A stretch of 64,000 nucleotides of DNA from the NCBI GenBank assembly GCA_041905795.1, contig JAYRKL010000004.1:62001-126000 (forward strand), given 5' to 3'. Under the pieces are notes generated by a model. The model did not search any database. It was not told the origin of the DNA and saw nothing but the letters and a program-made list of their open reading frames with translations. Below are positions 1 through 8,726 of the stretch, in pieces (positions within the stretch are counted from its first letter, which is position 1; each line of letters begins with the position of its first letter). A program made the translations under genes and the position numbers. The DNA comes from SHVO01 sp041905795. Lineage in GTDB: Bacteria > Pseudomonadota > Alphaproteobacteria > Rhodospirillales > Rhodospirillaceae.

Positions 1-159
1 GCTCGGCAAGTTTCCGCCTAGACCGATCAGAACGGGATACATAGCCCGCGCCCTTGCCGGCCCTCAATCAGGCCTCTAGTCTGGCGAGATATAATGTTAA
101 TTTTATTCATTAATATTTTTATATAACCCATTTATTTGAATACCAAAGGACACGGCTTC
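1..159. other. Leading intergenic segment
   Basis: No gene can be supported here. Bases about 93-135 are strikingly AT-rich compared with the rest of the window and lie directly upstream of the first coding region, so they probably hold its promoter. No clear -35/-10 pair could be assigned. Confidence 0.4.
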
Positions 160-858
160 GTGCCCGCGCCCAGCGCCTCGCCCTCCGATGCTCTCGCCGG
201 TCCCGGCAGGGACTGCCCCTTATGCCCGCGCCTTGGGGCCTTCCGCCAGGAAAACCGGGCCAAATTCCCCGACTGGCACAACGGCGCGGTGCCCCCCTTT
301 GGGCCTATCGACGCCAGCCTGTTGATCGTCGGCCTGGCGCCCGGCCTGCGCGGCGCCAACCGCACCGCCCGTCCGTTCACCGGGGATTACGCCGGTGAAC
401 TGCTGTACCCCAGCCTGATCAAATTCGGCCTGGCCAAGGGCGTCTACCGCGCCGATCCCGGCGACGGCCTGGAACTGGTGGGCTGCCGGATCACCAACGC
501 CGTGCGCTGCGTCCCGCCGGAGAACAAACCGACCCCGGCGGAGCAGAAAACCTGCCGCGATTTCCTGGCGGCCGAGATCGCCGCGCTGACTTCGCTCAGG
601 GGCATCCTCGCCCTGGGCGCCATCGCCCATACCGCTGTGCTGGCGACCTTGGGGGTGCGAAAGGTGCTTTACCCCTTCAAACATGGGGCGGTATATAGTT
701 TAGAGACAAAACTAAATGGCTCGACGCACCACCGCACCCTGGCCCTGACGGATTCGTATCATTGCTCCCGCTACAACCTGAACACGGGCGTGCTAAACGA
801 AGCAATGTTTCATCAGGCCTTGCAAGCCGCAATAATGGCAACCAGGCCAGTCAGTTAA
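160..858 (+). CDS. Uracil-DNA glycosylase, family 5 (UdgB-like)
   Basis: A DNA repair enzyme that removes uracil, and in this family also other deaminated bases, from DNA. The 232-residue protein shows the family's first active-site motif (GLAPGLRGANR, followed by RPFTGDYAG) and the second motif near the C-terminus (SYHCSRYN with its His). Four cysteines in the family 4/5 pattern are present: CPLC near residue 19, and a pair about 15 residues apart in the VRCVPPENKP...QKTC segment, as expected for a 4Fe-4S cluster. The GTG at 160 is chosen because AAAGGA lies 9 bases upstream; an in-frame TTG at 136 has no such site. The GNAT gene begins 15 bases after the stop. Confidence 0.9.
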   Translation: MPAPSASPSDALAGPGRDCPLCPRLGAFRQENRAKFPDWHNGAVPPFGPIDASLLIVGLAPGLRGANRTARPFTGDYAGELLYPSLIKFGLAKGVYRADPGDGLELVGCRITNAVRCVPPENKPTPAEQKTCRDFLAAEIAALTSLRGILALGAIAHTAVLATLGVRKVLYPFKHGAVYSLETKLNGSTHHRTLALTDSYHCSRYNLNTGVLNEAMFHQALQAAIMATRPVS

Positions 859-872
859 CCGTCCGAGGGGGC

Positions 873-1658
873 ATGGACCGCACCGCTATTTTAAAAGCCT
901 TTGAAGCCAACGTCTGGGACCGGGCCGCTTACCTGGCCCGCGGCCGCAAGGGTGCCGAAGTCATCGAGAATTCAGACCTGCTGATCGTGGATTCCGGCCT
1001 GCCGTCGGCCACGCTCAACATCATCGGCCGGTCGTCCTTAAATCCGCGCTTCGCCGCCGACCGGGTCGAGGCCGCGGTCAAGCGGTTCCGGGCCAAGGAC
1101 TTCCCCTTCACCTGGATCATCGGCCCCTTATCCGGCCACGGCGCGATGGAGCCGGCGCTCAAGGATCTCGGCCTGTCAACGCCCGAGGAAGAATGGGTCA
1201 TGGCCATGAGCCTCGACAGCGTCAACGTGCCGGGAATCATCCCGCCCAACCTCGAGATCAAGCGCGTGGCGTCGGTGCCGGCGGTCGAACAGTTCGCGGC
1301 CGTCATGGCGGCGGCGAGCACGCCGGCCGATCCGCACCTAAAAACCTTCTATATCGACGCCAAGAACGCGGCCATCGCCCCGACCTCGCCCGAGCGCATC
1401 TACACCGGTGCCATCGGCGGCGAGACCGTGGCGGTGCTGGAGGCGTTCAGCGCCCACGGCATCATCGGTTTCTACGCTATGGCCTCGGTGGCCGCCGTGC
1501 GCGGCAAGGGTTACGCGGCGGCGCTGATCATCAACGCGCTGCGCGAAGCCAAGAAGGCGGGCTTGAGGCTCGCGAGCCTCACCACCGTCGAAGCCGGCCG
1601 CGCCTTCTACGAGCGCATCGGCTTCAAGCCGGTCGGACGCATCGCCTCTTACCGCTGA
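873..1658 (+). CDS. GNAT-family N-acetyltransferase
   Basis: A probable acyl-CoA-dependent acetyltransferase of 261 residues; the substrate is unknown. The C-terminal third carries the GNAT acetyl-CoA binding pattern (VRGKGYAAALIINAL) and ends with the common FYERIGFKPVG strand-helix signature. The N-terminal half (residues about 1-110) is a less conserved extension that may be a degenerate second GNAT fold. The ATG at 873 follows a GAGGGG ribosome site; an open frame extends upstream to 762 but would overlap the glycosylase gene. It follows that gene by 15 bases, so the two are probably co-transcribed and end at the terminator at 1679-1704. Confidence 0.8.
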   Translation: MDRTAILKAFEANVWDRAAYLARGRKGAEVIENSDLLIVDSGLPSATLNIIGRSSLNPRFAADRVEAAVKRFRAKDFPFTWIIGPLSGHGAMEPALKDLGLSTPEEEWVMAMSLDSVNVPGIIPPNLEIKRVASVPAVEQFAAVMAAASTPADPHLKTFYIDAKNAAIAPTSPERIYTGAIGGETVAVLEAFSAHGIIGFYAMASVAAVRGKGYAAALIINALREAKKAGLRLASLTTVEAGRAFYERIGFKPVGRIASYR

Positions 1659-1678
1659 TCTCCTCGTCCCAAAAGGAA

Positions 1679-1704
1679 ACGGCCGCTCCTTGCGGAGCGG
1701 CCGT
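1679..1704. terminator. Bidirectional rho-independent terminator
   Basis: An 11-bp perfect stem (ACGGCCGCTCC / GGAGCGGCCGT) with a TTGC loop. It is followed by TTT on the + strand and, read on the - strand, by TTTCCTTTT. It separates the convergent GNAT gene and the TonB-dependent receptor. Confidence 0.85.
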
Positions 1705-1724
1705 TTTGCGTTGAGGCGACCCGA

Positions 1725-4589
1725 TCAGTACTTGAAGCGGATGCCGAGGCTGAAATTCCGGCCGATGAAATCGTAGACGTTACGATTGCCCGGCTGGGCG
1801 AACGAGGACGGCGCGCCGACGTCCTTCGGCGGTTCCTGGTTGGTCAGGTTGTTGACCGTCAGGTAGAGCTGGTTGCGCGAACCGGCCGCTTCGAAGTTAT
1901 AGGTCAGCGTCAGGTCGCTGTAGATGACCGCCTGGACGGTGTTGTCGTCCACGAACACGCCTTCCACGCGCGTCGCATCCACGAACTTCGGACCGATATA
2001 GCGTTCTTGGATGAAGATGCCGAAGTCGCCGATATCCAGGTTGGCGCGCAGGTTGACGCGCCACTTCGGATCGTTGTTGCCGCCCAGGGTCGGCTGGATG
2101 GCGCCGCCCTTCGGCTGAACGTAAGCCGCCGTCAGGCGCTGCGCCGTCACGCCCAACTGCAGCGGATTGTCGAACAGCTCGGTCTTGAAGTCGGCGGCGA
2201 AGTCGAAGCCGGCGTTCTTGACTTCCGCGGTGTTCAAGAACGGCGTTTTGATCTGCGGCACGCCGCCCACGACATTGATCAAAGCGCAGAAGCCCGGGAT
2301 GTTCAGATAACAGTTGTCGAGCGTCTGTTGCGAGCCGACCGTCTGGATCGCGTCGGTGATCTTGATGTTGTAGTAGTCGGCCGAAATCGACAGGCCCGGG
2401 ATGATTTGCGGAGTCAGCACCACGCCCACGGTCTTGGTGAGCGCCTTTTCGGGAACCAGGCTGGCATTGCCCGAGGTGATCTGCACGACCGTGGTCGTGA
2501 CCCCGTTGGTGCTCGACGGGAAGAACTGGTTCTGGCTGTTGAAGGTCGCGCCGTTATACAGCTCGAGCAGGTTCGGCGCGCGGATGTCGCGGGACACGGT
2601 GCCGCGGAAGCGGATGTCGGGCAGCGTCTGCCAATCGGCGCCCGCCTTCCAGGTCGCGACCGTGCCGGAGGTCGAGTAGTTTGTGACGCGGCCTGCGAAG
2701 TCGACGTTCAGCGCCTCGACACCCGGTTTGTCCTTGAGCAGCGGGATACCGATTTCGCCGAAGGCTTCCTTGACGTTGTACTTGCCGCCGAACGGCTGGA
2801 AGTTGGCGAAGCGGAACGGCCCGAGACGGCCGGCAAGCGCCGCCGGTCCGCCGCGGATGCCGGTGAAGTCGATGTTCGTGACCGAAATCGGGTCGGTGGT
2901 GGCGTTGCCGTTTTCATCGCGCCACTCGATACCGGCCGCGACCGAGGTGGGGCCGGCCGCGGTGCGGAAGTCGCCGAGGTCGCCGTTGATGGTGAGCGCG
3001 GCGACGTTCTGCTTCAGTTTATAGCGCTTCCACGAATCGCCGATGGTCCAGGGCATGGTCGACGGATCGATGGTGTTGGTGCCGAACAGGTTCTGCGGCT
3101 TACAGCCGGCGTCCCGGCCGGTGCCGCCGGGGATGAAGTTGCCGGCGGTGTCGTAGAACTGCGAGCGGCAGACGATCTGGCCGGTCACCGGGTTGATGAC
3201 CGCGTCGGCGGCGGCGTAGGTCTCACGCGCCTTGTTCAGGTTGGTCTGCGCCAGCAGCTGGTTGGTTTCGCCGTGCGAGAACGAGGCGTCGTAGTTCCAA
3301 TTGCCGTCGCCGAACTTGCCCTTGAGCCCGACGGAGCCGCGCGCCACCCGCGTGCGCGTGATCACATGCACGATCGGATAATCGAGCATGTAGCGGCCCA
3401 TGGTGAACGAGGTGATCTTGTTCGCCGTCATGATCGCCGCGACCGAGGCCGGGATGAACGGGTTGCCGGCGAAGATGGTGTACTGGTTGCCGGCGCCGGT
3501 GTTGATCGGATGCTGCTCACGATCGTCCACGCCGGCGAAGGAGTAGGCGGCTTCGGCGTAGAACTGGGTGTCGTCGTTGACGTCGTATTCGCCGTGCACG
3601 AAGTTCGCCGTGCGCCACTGGTTCGGCGACAGGTTGAACGGGATCCAGGCGCCGTCGCCGCCGCTCTGCCAGGTCGAGCCCGCGCTGTAGCCGTAGTTGA
3701 ACTTGGCGACCTGGCCGTTGGCCAGGAACTGCGTGCCCTTCAGGATGGTGTTGGTGATCAGGCCGCCGTAGCTGCCGATCGAGCTTTTAATGTCCGGCAG
3801 CACCAGGTTGGTCGGTCCCGAGCCGGTGGTGTTGGCGATCAGGCCGTAGGGATGATCCCACCACTTGCGGCCGCTGTAGGTGTTCACCTCGGTGCCGAGC
3901 TGCCTGAAATACTGGGTGCTGGCGACGATATGCAGGCGGTCGTTGGCGAAGGACCCGCCCCAGGCCAGCGCCGCTTTCCAGTTCGGCAGGTCGCCGAAGG
4001 TGGACACGCCGCCGCCGACTTCGCCTTTCAAGCCGACAAACTTGGTGTCGAGGATGAAGTTGACCACGCCGGCCACGGCGTCCGAGCCGTAAGCCGCCGA
4101 GGCGCCGCCGGTGACCACGTCGACGCGGGCGACCAGGTTCTGCGGCAGGGTGTTGATGTCGACCGAGTTGTTGACGTTCGACGAGACGATGCGGCGGCCG
4201 TTGATCAGCACCAGGTTGCGGTTGGTGCCGAGGTTACGCAGGTTCAGGTTGGACTGGCCGTTGTTGCCGGCAGCCCCCGTGCCCGAGCCGGTCTGGCTGC
4301 CCGAGAGCGTGGCGCCCAGGGCCGGAACCTGCTTGAGCGCGTCGGCGATGTTGGACGGCTGCGATTCCAGGAGGGCTTCGGCGGTCACCACCGTCACCGG
4401 AGTCGGCGTCTCGAAGCCGCTGGCCTGGAGGCGCGAACCGGTCACGATCACTTCTTCGACTTCCGCCTGGGCGGTCTGGGGCGCGGCCGGAGTCTGCGCC
4501 GCGGCGGTGCCGCTCATGACGGCGAGGCTCAGAGTCAACAAGCTGGTGCCCGACATCAGTCCGGCGGTCATGGCTTTTGTTGCTTTCAA
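1725..4589 (-). CDS. TonB-dependent outer-membrane receptor
   Basis: A ligand-gated outer-membrane transporter energised by TonB; the substrate cannot be told from sequence. The roughly 954-residue protein has a Sec signal peptide ending near MSGTAAAQ, a TonB-box-like stretch (EVEEVIVTGSR), a plug domain (about residues 55-165, with NLRNLGTNRNLVLINGRR and VDVVTGGASAAYGSDAVAG) and a long beta-barrel ending in FSLGIRFKY with a terminal aromatic residue, as expected for barrel insertion. The TTG at 4589 is preferred: AGGAGG lies 5 bases upstream and it gives a basic n-region (MKATKA); the ATG at 4571 lacks a good site. It looks monocistronic. The size resembles the large receptors of Caulobacter-like and sphingomonad bacteria. 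Confidence 0.92.
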   Translation of the reverse strand: MKATKAMTAGLMSGTSLLTLSLAVMSGTAAAQTPAAPQTAQAEVEEVIVTGSRLQASGFETPTPVTVVTAEALLESQPSNIADALKQVPALGATLSGSQTGSGTGAAGNNGQSNLNLRNLGTNRNLVLINGRRIVSSNVNNSVDINTLPQNLVARVDVVTGGASAAYGSDAVAGVVNFILDTKFVGLKGEVGGGVSTFGDLPNWKAALAWGGSFANDRLHIVASTQYFRQLGTEVNTYSGRKWWDHPYGLIANTTGSGPTNLVLPDIKSSIGSYGGLITNTILKGTQFLANGQVAKFNYGYSAGSTWQSGGDGAWIPFNLSPNQWRTANFVHGEYDVNDDTQFYAEAAYSFAGVDDREQHPINTGAGNQYTIFAGNPFIPASVAAIMTANKITSFTMGRYMLDYPIVHVITRTRVARGSVGLKGKFGDGNWNYDASFSHGETNQLLAQTNLNKARETYAAADAVINPVTGQIVCRSQFYDTAGNFIPGGTGRDAGCKPQNLFGTNTIDPSTMPWTIGDSWKRYKLKQNVAALTINGDLGDFRTAAGPTSVAAGIEWRDENGNATTDPISVTNIDFTGIRGGPAALAGRLGPFRFANFQPFGGKYNVKEAFGEIGIPLLKDKPGVEALNVDFAGRVTNYSTSGTVATWKAGADWQTLPDIRFRGTVSRDIRAPNLLELYNGATFNSQNQFFPSSTNGVTTTVVQITSGNASLVPEKALTKTVGVVLTPQIIPGLSISADYYNIKITDAIQTVGSQQTLDNCYLNIPGFCALINVVGGVPQIKTPFLNTAEVKNAGFDFAADFKTELFDNPLQLGVTAQRLTAAYVQPKGGAIQPTLGGNNDPKWRVNLRANLDIGDFGIFIQERYIGPKFVDATRVEGVFVDDNTVQAVIYSDLTLTYNFEAAGSRNQLYLTVNNLTNQEPPKDVGAPSSFAQPGNRNVYDFIGRNFSLGIRFKY

Positions 4590-4966
4590 GTCTTCCTCCC
4601 TAATTGATCGCTGCGCGATCTGAAAATTTTCCCACACTCAAAAAGGCACGCCGGCATCGGTGCGCCGGCAAGCCCCGCGTCAAAACGCCTGCGGTGATTG
4701 AAAACCGTGGAACGACGGACACGGGTCAAAGCGATCCCGCGAAATTTTGCCCGCCGCACCGCCTCCCCCACCCGACGCTGTCCCCACTTCCCAAAAACCA
4801 GACCCCTGCTAAGTCCGTTCAGGGGATGCAAAAATAGCTTTTGGCCTCGAACCTGAAGCCACCTTCCCGCCCATGTCACGGAAAAGCAATATCGGATTGT
4901 AACAGTTGGTAATTTTCCCCGACCGTGTGGCCAAAAAACATCGCGGCCGGGCTTGGCTGCGCAATG
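4590..4966. other. Intergenic region upstream of the TonB receptor
   Basis: About 377 bases without a supportable gene. It must contain the promoter of the receptor on the - strand and the transcription end of the creatininase-like gene. Bases about 4885-4920 are AT-rich. No convincing terminator, operator or small RNA could be recognised. Confidence 0.4.
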
Positions 4967-5812
4967 CTATTTCTTCTGCGCCGCCATGAACCCCTGGATC
5001 TCGCGCACCGCGTAATCGACTTTCATCTCATGACGCAGCTTGCCGAGGTCCACGCTCGACTTGCGGGCGTCACCGGTGATGCCGTTGTTGGGGGTATTGG
5101 GTCCGCGCTGGACCTTGCCGTCCACCACCAGGGCGCCCTCGGTCTGCGGCAGCAGGTCCTTGCGGACCCAGTCCTTATTTCCCGGCAGGGTTTCGAGATA
5201 CATCATCTCGGAGGTGTCCTGGATGCCGCCGTGCTGTCCCACCGGCAGGCCGCGTTCGACCAGGATCTTGTTGAAGGCGTCGCGGGCGGCGATATAGGGC
5301 GCGCTGGCGTAATAGACGTGGACGCCCTTGGTCGCATACTTGTCGTCGAGCTTCTTGGCGACCGCGGCGTACACACCGGTGGGTCCCTGCCCGCCGCCGC
5401 TGTCGCCCATCAGCACGACGGTCTTGAAGCCGTTGACGATCGCCTGTTCCGAGACATTCTCAAGCACGATCCCTAGGGCTTCCGCCGGCAGGCTGATGTC
5501 GCCGGGAGTTTCCGGATTGGCGTTGGTGGGCGAGAACGGCAGCACCGGCATGGCGATGGCGTTGCCCAGCTTTTCGGCGATATGTTTGACCACTTCGCGG
5601 CCGATGGCGTTGTGCCCGGCGATGATGTTCTGCGGCCCGCGCTGTTCGGTGCCGCCGGTGTAGAACAGGGCCGTGGTCTTGCCGGCGGCCAGCGCCGCCT
5701 TGAGTTCAGGCCAGGTCATTCTTTCGATTTCAACCGTGGCCGGCGCCGCGGCCGCGAACACCTGCCCCGCCGTCAATGCGAGCACCACACTCGCCGCATA
5801 AAGGACGCGCAT
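4967..5812 (-). CDS. Exported creatininase-family protein
   Basis: A member of the creatininase/creatinine amidohydrolase superfamily (metal-dependent amidohydrolases), 281 residues with a clear signal peptide (MRVLYAASVVLALTAG...FA), so probably periplasmic. Family features are the TGGTEQRGP segment near residue 50 (normally GSTEQHGPH), the GDSGGGQG turn (normally NGHGGN), HGGIQDTSEMMYLE and the C-terminal GDARKSSVDLG. The Glu of the first motif is kept, but the usual His and the following Asp are replaced, so metal binding may differ or be lost. The ATG at 5812 has GGAGGG 7 bases upstream. It lies downstream of the four-gene exported-protein set, but the terminator at 5930-5963 separates them. 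Confidence 0.8.
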   Translation of the reverse strand: MRVLYAASVVLALTAGQVFAAAAPATVEIERMTWPELKAALAAGKTTALFYTGGTEQRGPQNIIAGHNAIGREVVKHIAEKLGNAIAMPVLPFSPTNANPETPGDISLPAEALGIVLENVSEQAIVNGFKTVVLMGDSGGGQGPTGVYAAVAKKLDDKYATKGVHVYYASAPYIAARDAFNKILVERGLPVGQHGGIQDTSEMMYLETLPGNKDWVRKDLLPQTEGALVVDGKVQRGPNTPNNGITGDARKSSVDLGKLRHEMKVDYAVREIQGFMAAQKK

Positions 5813-5929
5813 CACTCCACCCTCCCCGGTTCGTGACATACTTTAGGTGTTGGCAGGGGAGCACACCGCGCCCGGTCATACAAGCTTTGACGCGCCGCGG
5901 CGCCGTAAACCTCGGCAGGAATGAAAATG

Positions 5930-5963
5930 AAAAGGCCCGCGGCATTCCTGCCGCGGGCCTTTT
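5930..5963 (-). terminator. Strong rho-independent terminator
   Basis: A perfect 15-bp stem (AAAAGGCCCGCGGCA pairing with TGCCGCGGGCCTTTT) and a four-base TTCC loop. On the - strand it is followed by CATTTTCATT. It lies just downstream of the unknown exported protein gene and probably ends the operon that begins at 11,807. Confidence 0.9.
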
Positions 5964-5986
5964 CCTCACTGTGATGGCGATTCTTT

Positions 5987-7093
5987 TTAGTCGCGGTCGC
6001 CGGCGGTCTTGACGGCCGCGGCACCGGTATCGTTCGCGGCGACGTTGCCTTCCGGATGCTTGATGAACACCTGAGTGAACTTGATGCGCAGCGCCATGGA
6101 AATCGCGGCATCGCCGCTCGCCGGATCCTTATAGTCGGCGTTCTTCATCATCAGGCGGTAGGACGACGGCGTCGCCGACTGACCATAAGCCTGGTGGTGT
6201 GTCGAACGCTGCTGGTTCGAGGCCGAATTCCAGTCGGCGATGTCGATATAGCCGGCCATCAGGCCTTCGGCACGCTCGGGCATCACGTTCAGGCGCCACT
6301 GGGTCTTGTAGTAGCGGATATCGGCAAAGCTGCTGCCGTTGCCGGCGGACGGCATGATGTAGTCGGCGCCCTCGGTGGTGAGCACGCCGTCCTTGATCTT
6401 GCCCTTGAACTTGGAGATGAACTGCTTGCCCCAGCGGATGTCGAGGCGCTGGGTGCCGCCCGGCAGGTACTTGGCGCCGGTCGCATCCGTCATCGGCTTG
6501 TCCATGCCGCGGTAGCTCGTGACCGTGACGTCGTCGTCGTTGACCAGGCTGTCGACGTCGGTGAGTTCGAGCACGACGATGTTGTAGGCGTATTTACGCC
6601 AGTTATCGAAGGCGAACAGGTTATAGGAGTTGGAGCGATAGTTGGCGGTGCAGCCCCAGGCGCGCTGCAGATTGTTGTCGATGCCCTTTTCGCCTTCCGG
6701 GCTGGTGTAATCGTTGGCGCCGACCTTGCCGTCGAGGTTCAGACCGAACGCGATCTTGCTCTGCGACTCATGGTACGGGACCTTGTCCGGTGTGGTCTTG
6801 GGGAACCAGATCTCGCCTTCGCGCTCGAGCTGGGTTTCCAGCAACGTATATGTCTTGCCGGGGACTTCCGGGAACAGGACCTTGAACTGCTCGCGCGGGC
6901 CGTCGTTGATGCCCTGCGGGCATTCCATCTTGCCGTCCGGCGTGTCGTAGATCGCCTTCAATTCACTGGTCATGACATAGCCGATCGAGCGGTTCTGGAC
7001 GAACGATCCCGCCCCTTCCGCCGCAACCGCCGCACCCGTGCCGGCGCCCATCGCCAGCGCCGCCGCACCCCAGAAACAAATGCCGTATTTCAT
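5987..7093 (-). CDS. Exported protein of unknown function
   Basis: I do not recognise this family. It is 368 residues with a Sec signal peptide (MKYGICFWGAAALAMGAG...AAVAAEG), then a soluble mixed sequence with only two cysteines in the mature part (MECPQG, WGCTAN) and many aromatic residues. No catalytic motif was found. The ATG at 7093 follows GGGAG. It is the last gene of the - strand set DUF1592 lipoprotein, DUF1552 protein, secreted-repeat protein, this gene. The set's four exported products suggest it acts in the periplasm or at the cell surface with them, an inference from context only. Confidence 0.75.
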   Translation of the reverse strand: MKYGICFWGAAALAMGAGTGAAVAAEGAGSFVQNRSIGYVMTSELKAIYDTPDGKMECPQGINDGPREQFKVLFPEVPGKTYTLLETQLEREGEIWFPKTTPDKVPYHESQSKIAFGLNLDGKVGANDYTSPEGEKGIDNNLQRAWGCTANYRSNSYNLFAFDNWRKYAYNIVVLELTDVDSLVNDDDVTVTSYRGMDKPMTDATGAKYLPGGTQRLDIRWGKQFISKFKGKIKDGVLTTEGADYIMPSAGNGSSFADIRYYKTQWRLNVMPERAEGLMAGYIDIADWNSASNQQRSTHHQAYGQSATPSSYRLMMKNADYKDPASGDAAISMALRIKFTQVFIKHPEGNVAANDTGAAAVKTAGDRD

Positions 7094-7179
7094 GTCACAG
7101 TCTCCCGTTTCAGAGCATCGTCGGAAAAGCGGTTGCCGGTTTTCCGGAAAACGATGCGACCAAACATTTATGTCCCGTA

Positions 7180-8550
7180 TCAGCGGCCTTGGAATTCCTC
7201 GCGGAGGAAGAACGCTTTGTAGCCGTTACGTGCGCCGTAGAATTCGCCCCAGCTCTGCGCCTTGACCATGCCCGGTTTCACATCGCGCACGAAGGTGAAC
7301 ACCGGACGGTCGCGATACGCCCAGACATGCAGCGCGTCGGCCTGGCCGGCTTTCGCGCGGTGGCCGGTGGCCGGATCGATCTCCATCGTCGTCCAGGCCG
7401 CGTTGCCCTTGGCGTTCTTGTCGGCGATCACATAAGGGAAGGTTTCGAGGCAGCGCTTGGGATCGTTCCCACCGCAGACCGCGTAACGATATTCCTGCGG
7501 CGTGTCGGGATGGTCGCAGGCGAGCTGGTCCATCGCGTCATCGCCGCAGTTATAGATGTAGATCGACTTGCCTTTTGAGTCTGCGAGCACGATGCCGCCA
7601 GCAGTTTCCTGTTCGGTGAATTCCTTGGGCGGCGGCGGCGCCATTTGCGTGAACACCATGTGCCAACCCGGCGTGTCGATGCCCCTGTGCTGTCCGGGGC
7701 CGGAATCGCCGATATAGGTGTAAAGCGGCTGCTTGCGGAACGCCCACTGCTTCACGCCCGGCAGGCGTTCGACGATCGACCATTCCTCGCGCGTCTGGTA
7801 GCCCACTTCCGGCGCCAGCACCGGCTGCCACGACTTGAGGCAATCGCCGGTGCAGTTGGACTTGTTGGGGGCATCCTTGTCGTAGGTGTAGACCAAGAAG
7901 CCGTTGGCCAGGGTCACCTGCCGGCCCAGGACGTCCTGGTCGATGATGAACTGGCCGGGGATGTCGGTGGGCGGGCTGATGGGGATGCGGTAGGCCGGTG
8001 AATCGCCGCCGCGCGCCTGGGTGTGAGAACCGCCGATGGTGTCGCCAGGCTTCTTGTCCAGGACCGAGGTATAGAGCACGAAGCCTTCATAGGCCCACTG
8101 CTGACGGCCGTCCCGGCGCTTGATCAGCGAGAACTTGCCGACCGGCTTGGCGCCCTCCGCGGCGATGACCGGCGGCCACACCTTCGCACAGGTCGGGCGC
8201 GTGGCCAGTTCCGGCAATTCCAGGCCCGCCGGATACGGGCTCATGAGCCCGGCGTTCTCGGTGAGCTTGACGTCCTCGCAAGCCGACGCCGCGCCCTTCA
8301 TGTCGGCGGTGCCGCCGTTGCGCAGTTCGTGCCGCGGCCAGGTGTAGAGGGTCTTGCCGTTGGCGTCGGTGTAGATCGGGCCTTCCAGCTCCGAGACCAT
8401 CACCTGGAATCCCGCCGGCATGGGTTCGCGGACATAAGCCTCGACGAACTTGCCCTTGGGAATGCTGCTGCTGGGCGCGGCCGCGCCGGTGCACACGGCG
8501 ACCGCCGCTACAGCGCCCAGGATACGCCCCGAGAAACCAACGTACTTCAT
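7180..8550 (-). CDS. Secreted-repeat protein (PF03640/COG4315-like)
   Basis: A 456-residue exported protein with a signal peptide (MKYVGFSGRILGAVAAVAVC...) and repeated units of the 'secreted repeat of unknown function' type. Three larger units each begin with a strand such as GPIYTDANGKTLYTW, GFLVYTYDKDAPNKSNC or GKSIYIYNCGDD, followed by a Cys-containing segment and xxWxPV. Each is paired with a shorter unit (WAYEGFVLYTS, WAFRKQPLYTY, WAYRDRPVFTF), which gives an internally threefold protein. The cysteines (CTGDC, CxxxxC) probably form disulfides. Function is unknown for the family. A GAGGGAG ribosome site precedes the ATG at 8550. It lies 176 bases after the DUF1552 gene and 86 before the unknown exported protein. 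Confidence 0.8.
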   Translation of the reverse strand: MKYVGFSGRILGAVAAVAVCTGAAAPSSSIPKGKFVEAYVREPMPAGFQVMVSELEGPIYTDANGKTLYTWPRHELRNGGTADMKGAASACEDVKLTENAGLMSPYPAGLELPELATRPTCAKVWPPVIAAEGAKPVGKFSLIKRRDGRQQWAYEGFVLYTSVLDKKPGDTIGGSHTQARGGDSPAYRIPISPPTDIPGQFIIDQDVLGRQVTLANGFLVYTYDKDAPNKSNCTGDCLKSWQPVLAPEVGYQTREEWSIVERLPGVKQWAFRKQPLYTYIGDSGPGQHRGIDTPGWHMVFTQMAPPPPKEFTEQETAGGIVLADSKGKSIYIYNCGDDAMDQLACDHPDTPQEYRYAVCGGNDPKRCLETFPYVIADKNAKGNAAWTTMEIDPATGHRAKAGQADALHVWAYRDRPVFTFVRDVKPGMVKAQSWGEFYGARNGYKAFFLREEFQGR

Positions 8551-8573
8551 CTAAACTCCCTCACCTTTTTCCG

Positions 8574-8652
8574 CCACGTGCCTCCGGCACTTTTTCTGCC
8601 GCGTGCCTCCAGCACGACTTCCTCCGCGTGCCTCCGGCACGACTTCCGCGCC
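8574..8652. repeat. Three 25-bp tandem units with a palindromic core
   Basis: Three direct units spaced exactly 25 bases (cores at 8578, 8603 and 8628), each built on the palindrome GTGCCTCCGGCAC (second copy GTGCCTCCAGCAC) and, in two units, followed by GACTTCC. Related cores occur at 28483-28522. The array sits between two genes of the exported-protein operon. Confidence 0.8.
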
Positions 8653-8684
8653 GAGAGCGCGGCCCCGCTCCTCTTCCGTTGCCG

Positions 8685-8716
8685 TTCGCGGTCCGGCTCT
8701 CCCACCGGACCGCGAA
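8685..8716. other. Intercistronic perfect inverted repeat
   Basis: A 12-bp perfect stem (TTCGCGGTCCGG / CCGGACCGCGAA) with an 8-base loop, just downstream of the DUF1552 stop codon on the - strand. No T-run follows on that strand, so it is more likely an mRNA-stabilising or processing hairpin, or an attenuating structure, than a full terminator. Confidence 0.6.
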
Positions 8717-8726
8717 GACAGGCGGA

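Noticed and set aside
2007..4607. 866-codon open frame on the + strand opposite the TonB receptor
   Set aside because: It is antisense to a well-supported receptor, is extremely rich in Arg/Val/Ala/Gly as expected of high-GC shadow frames and matches no family.
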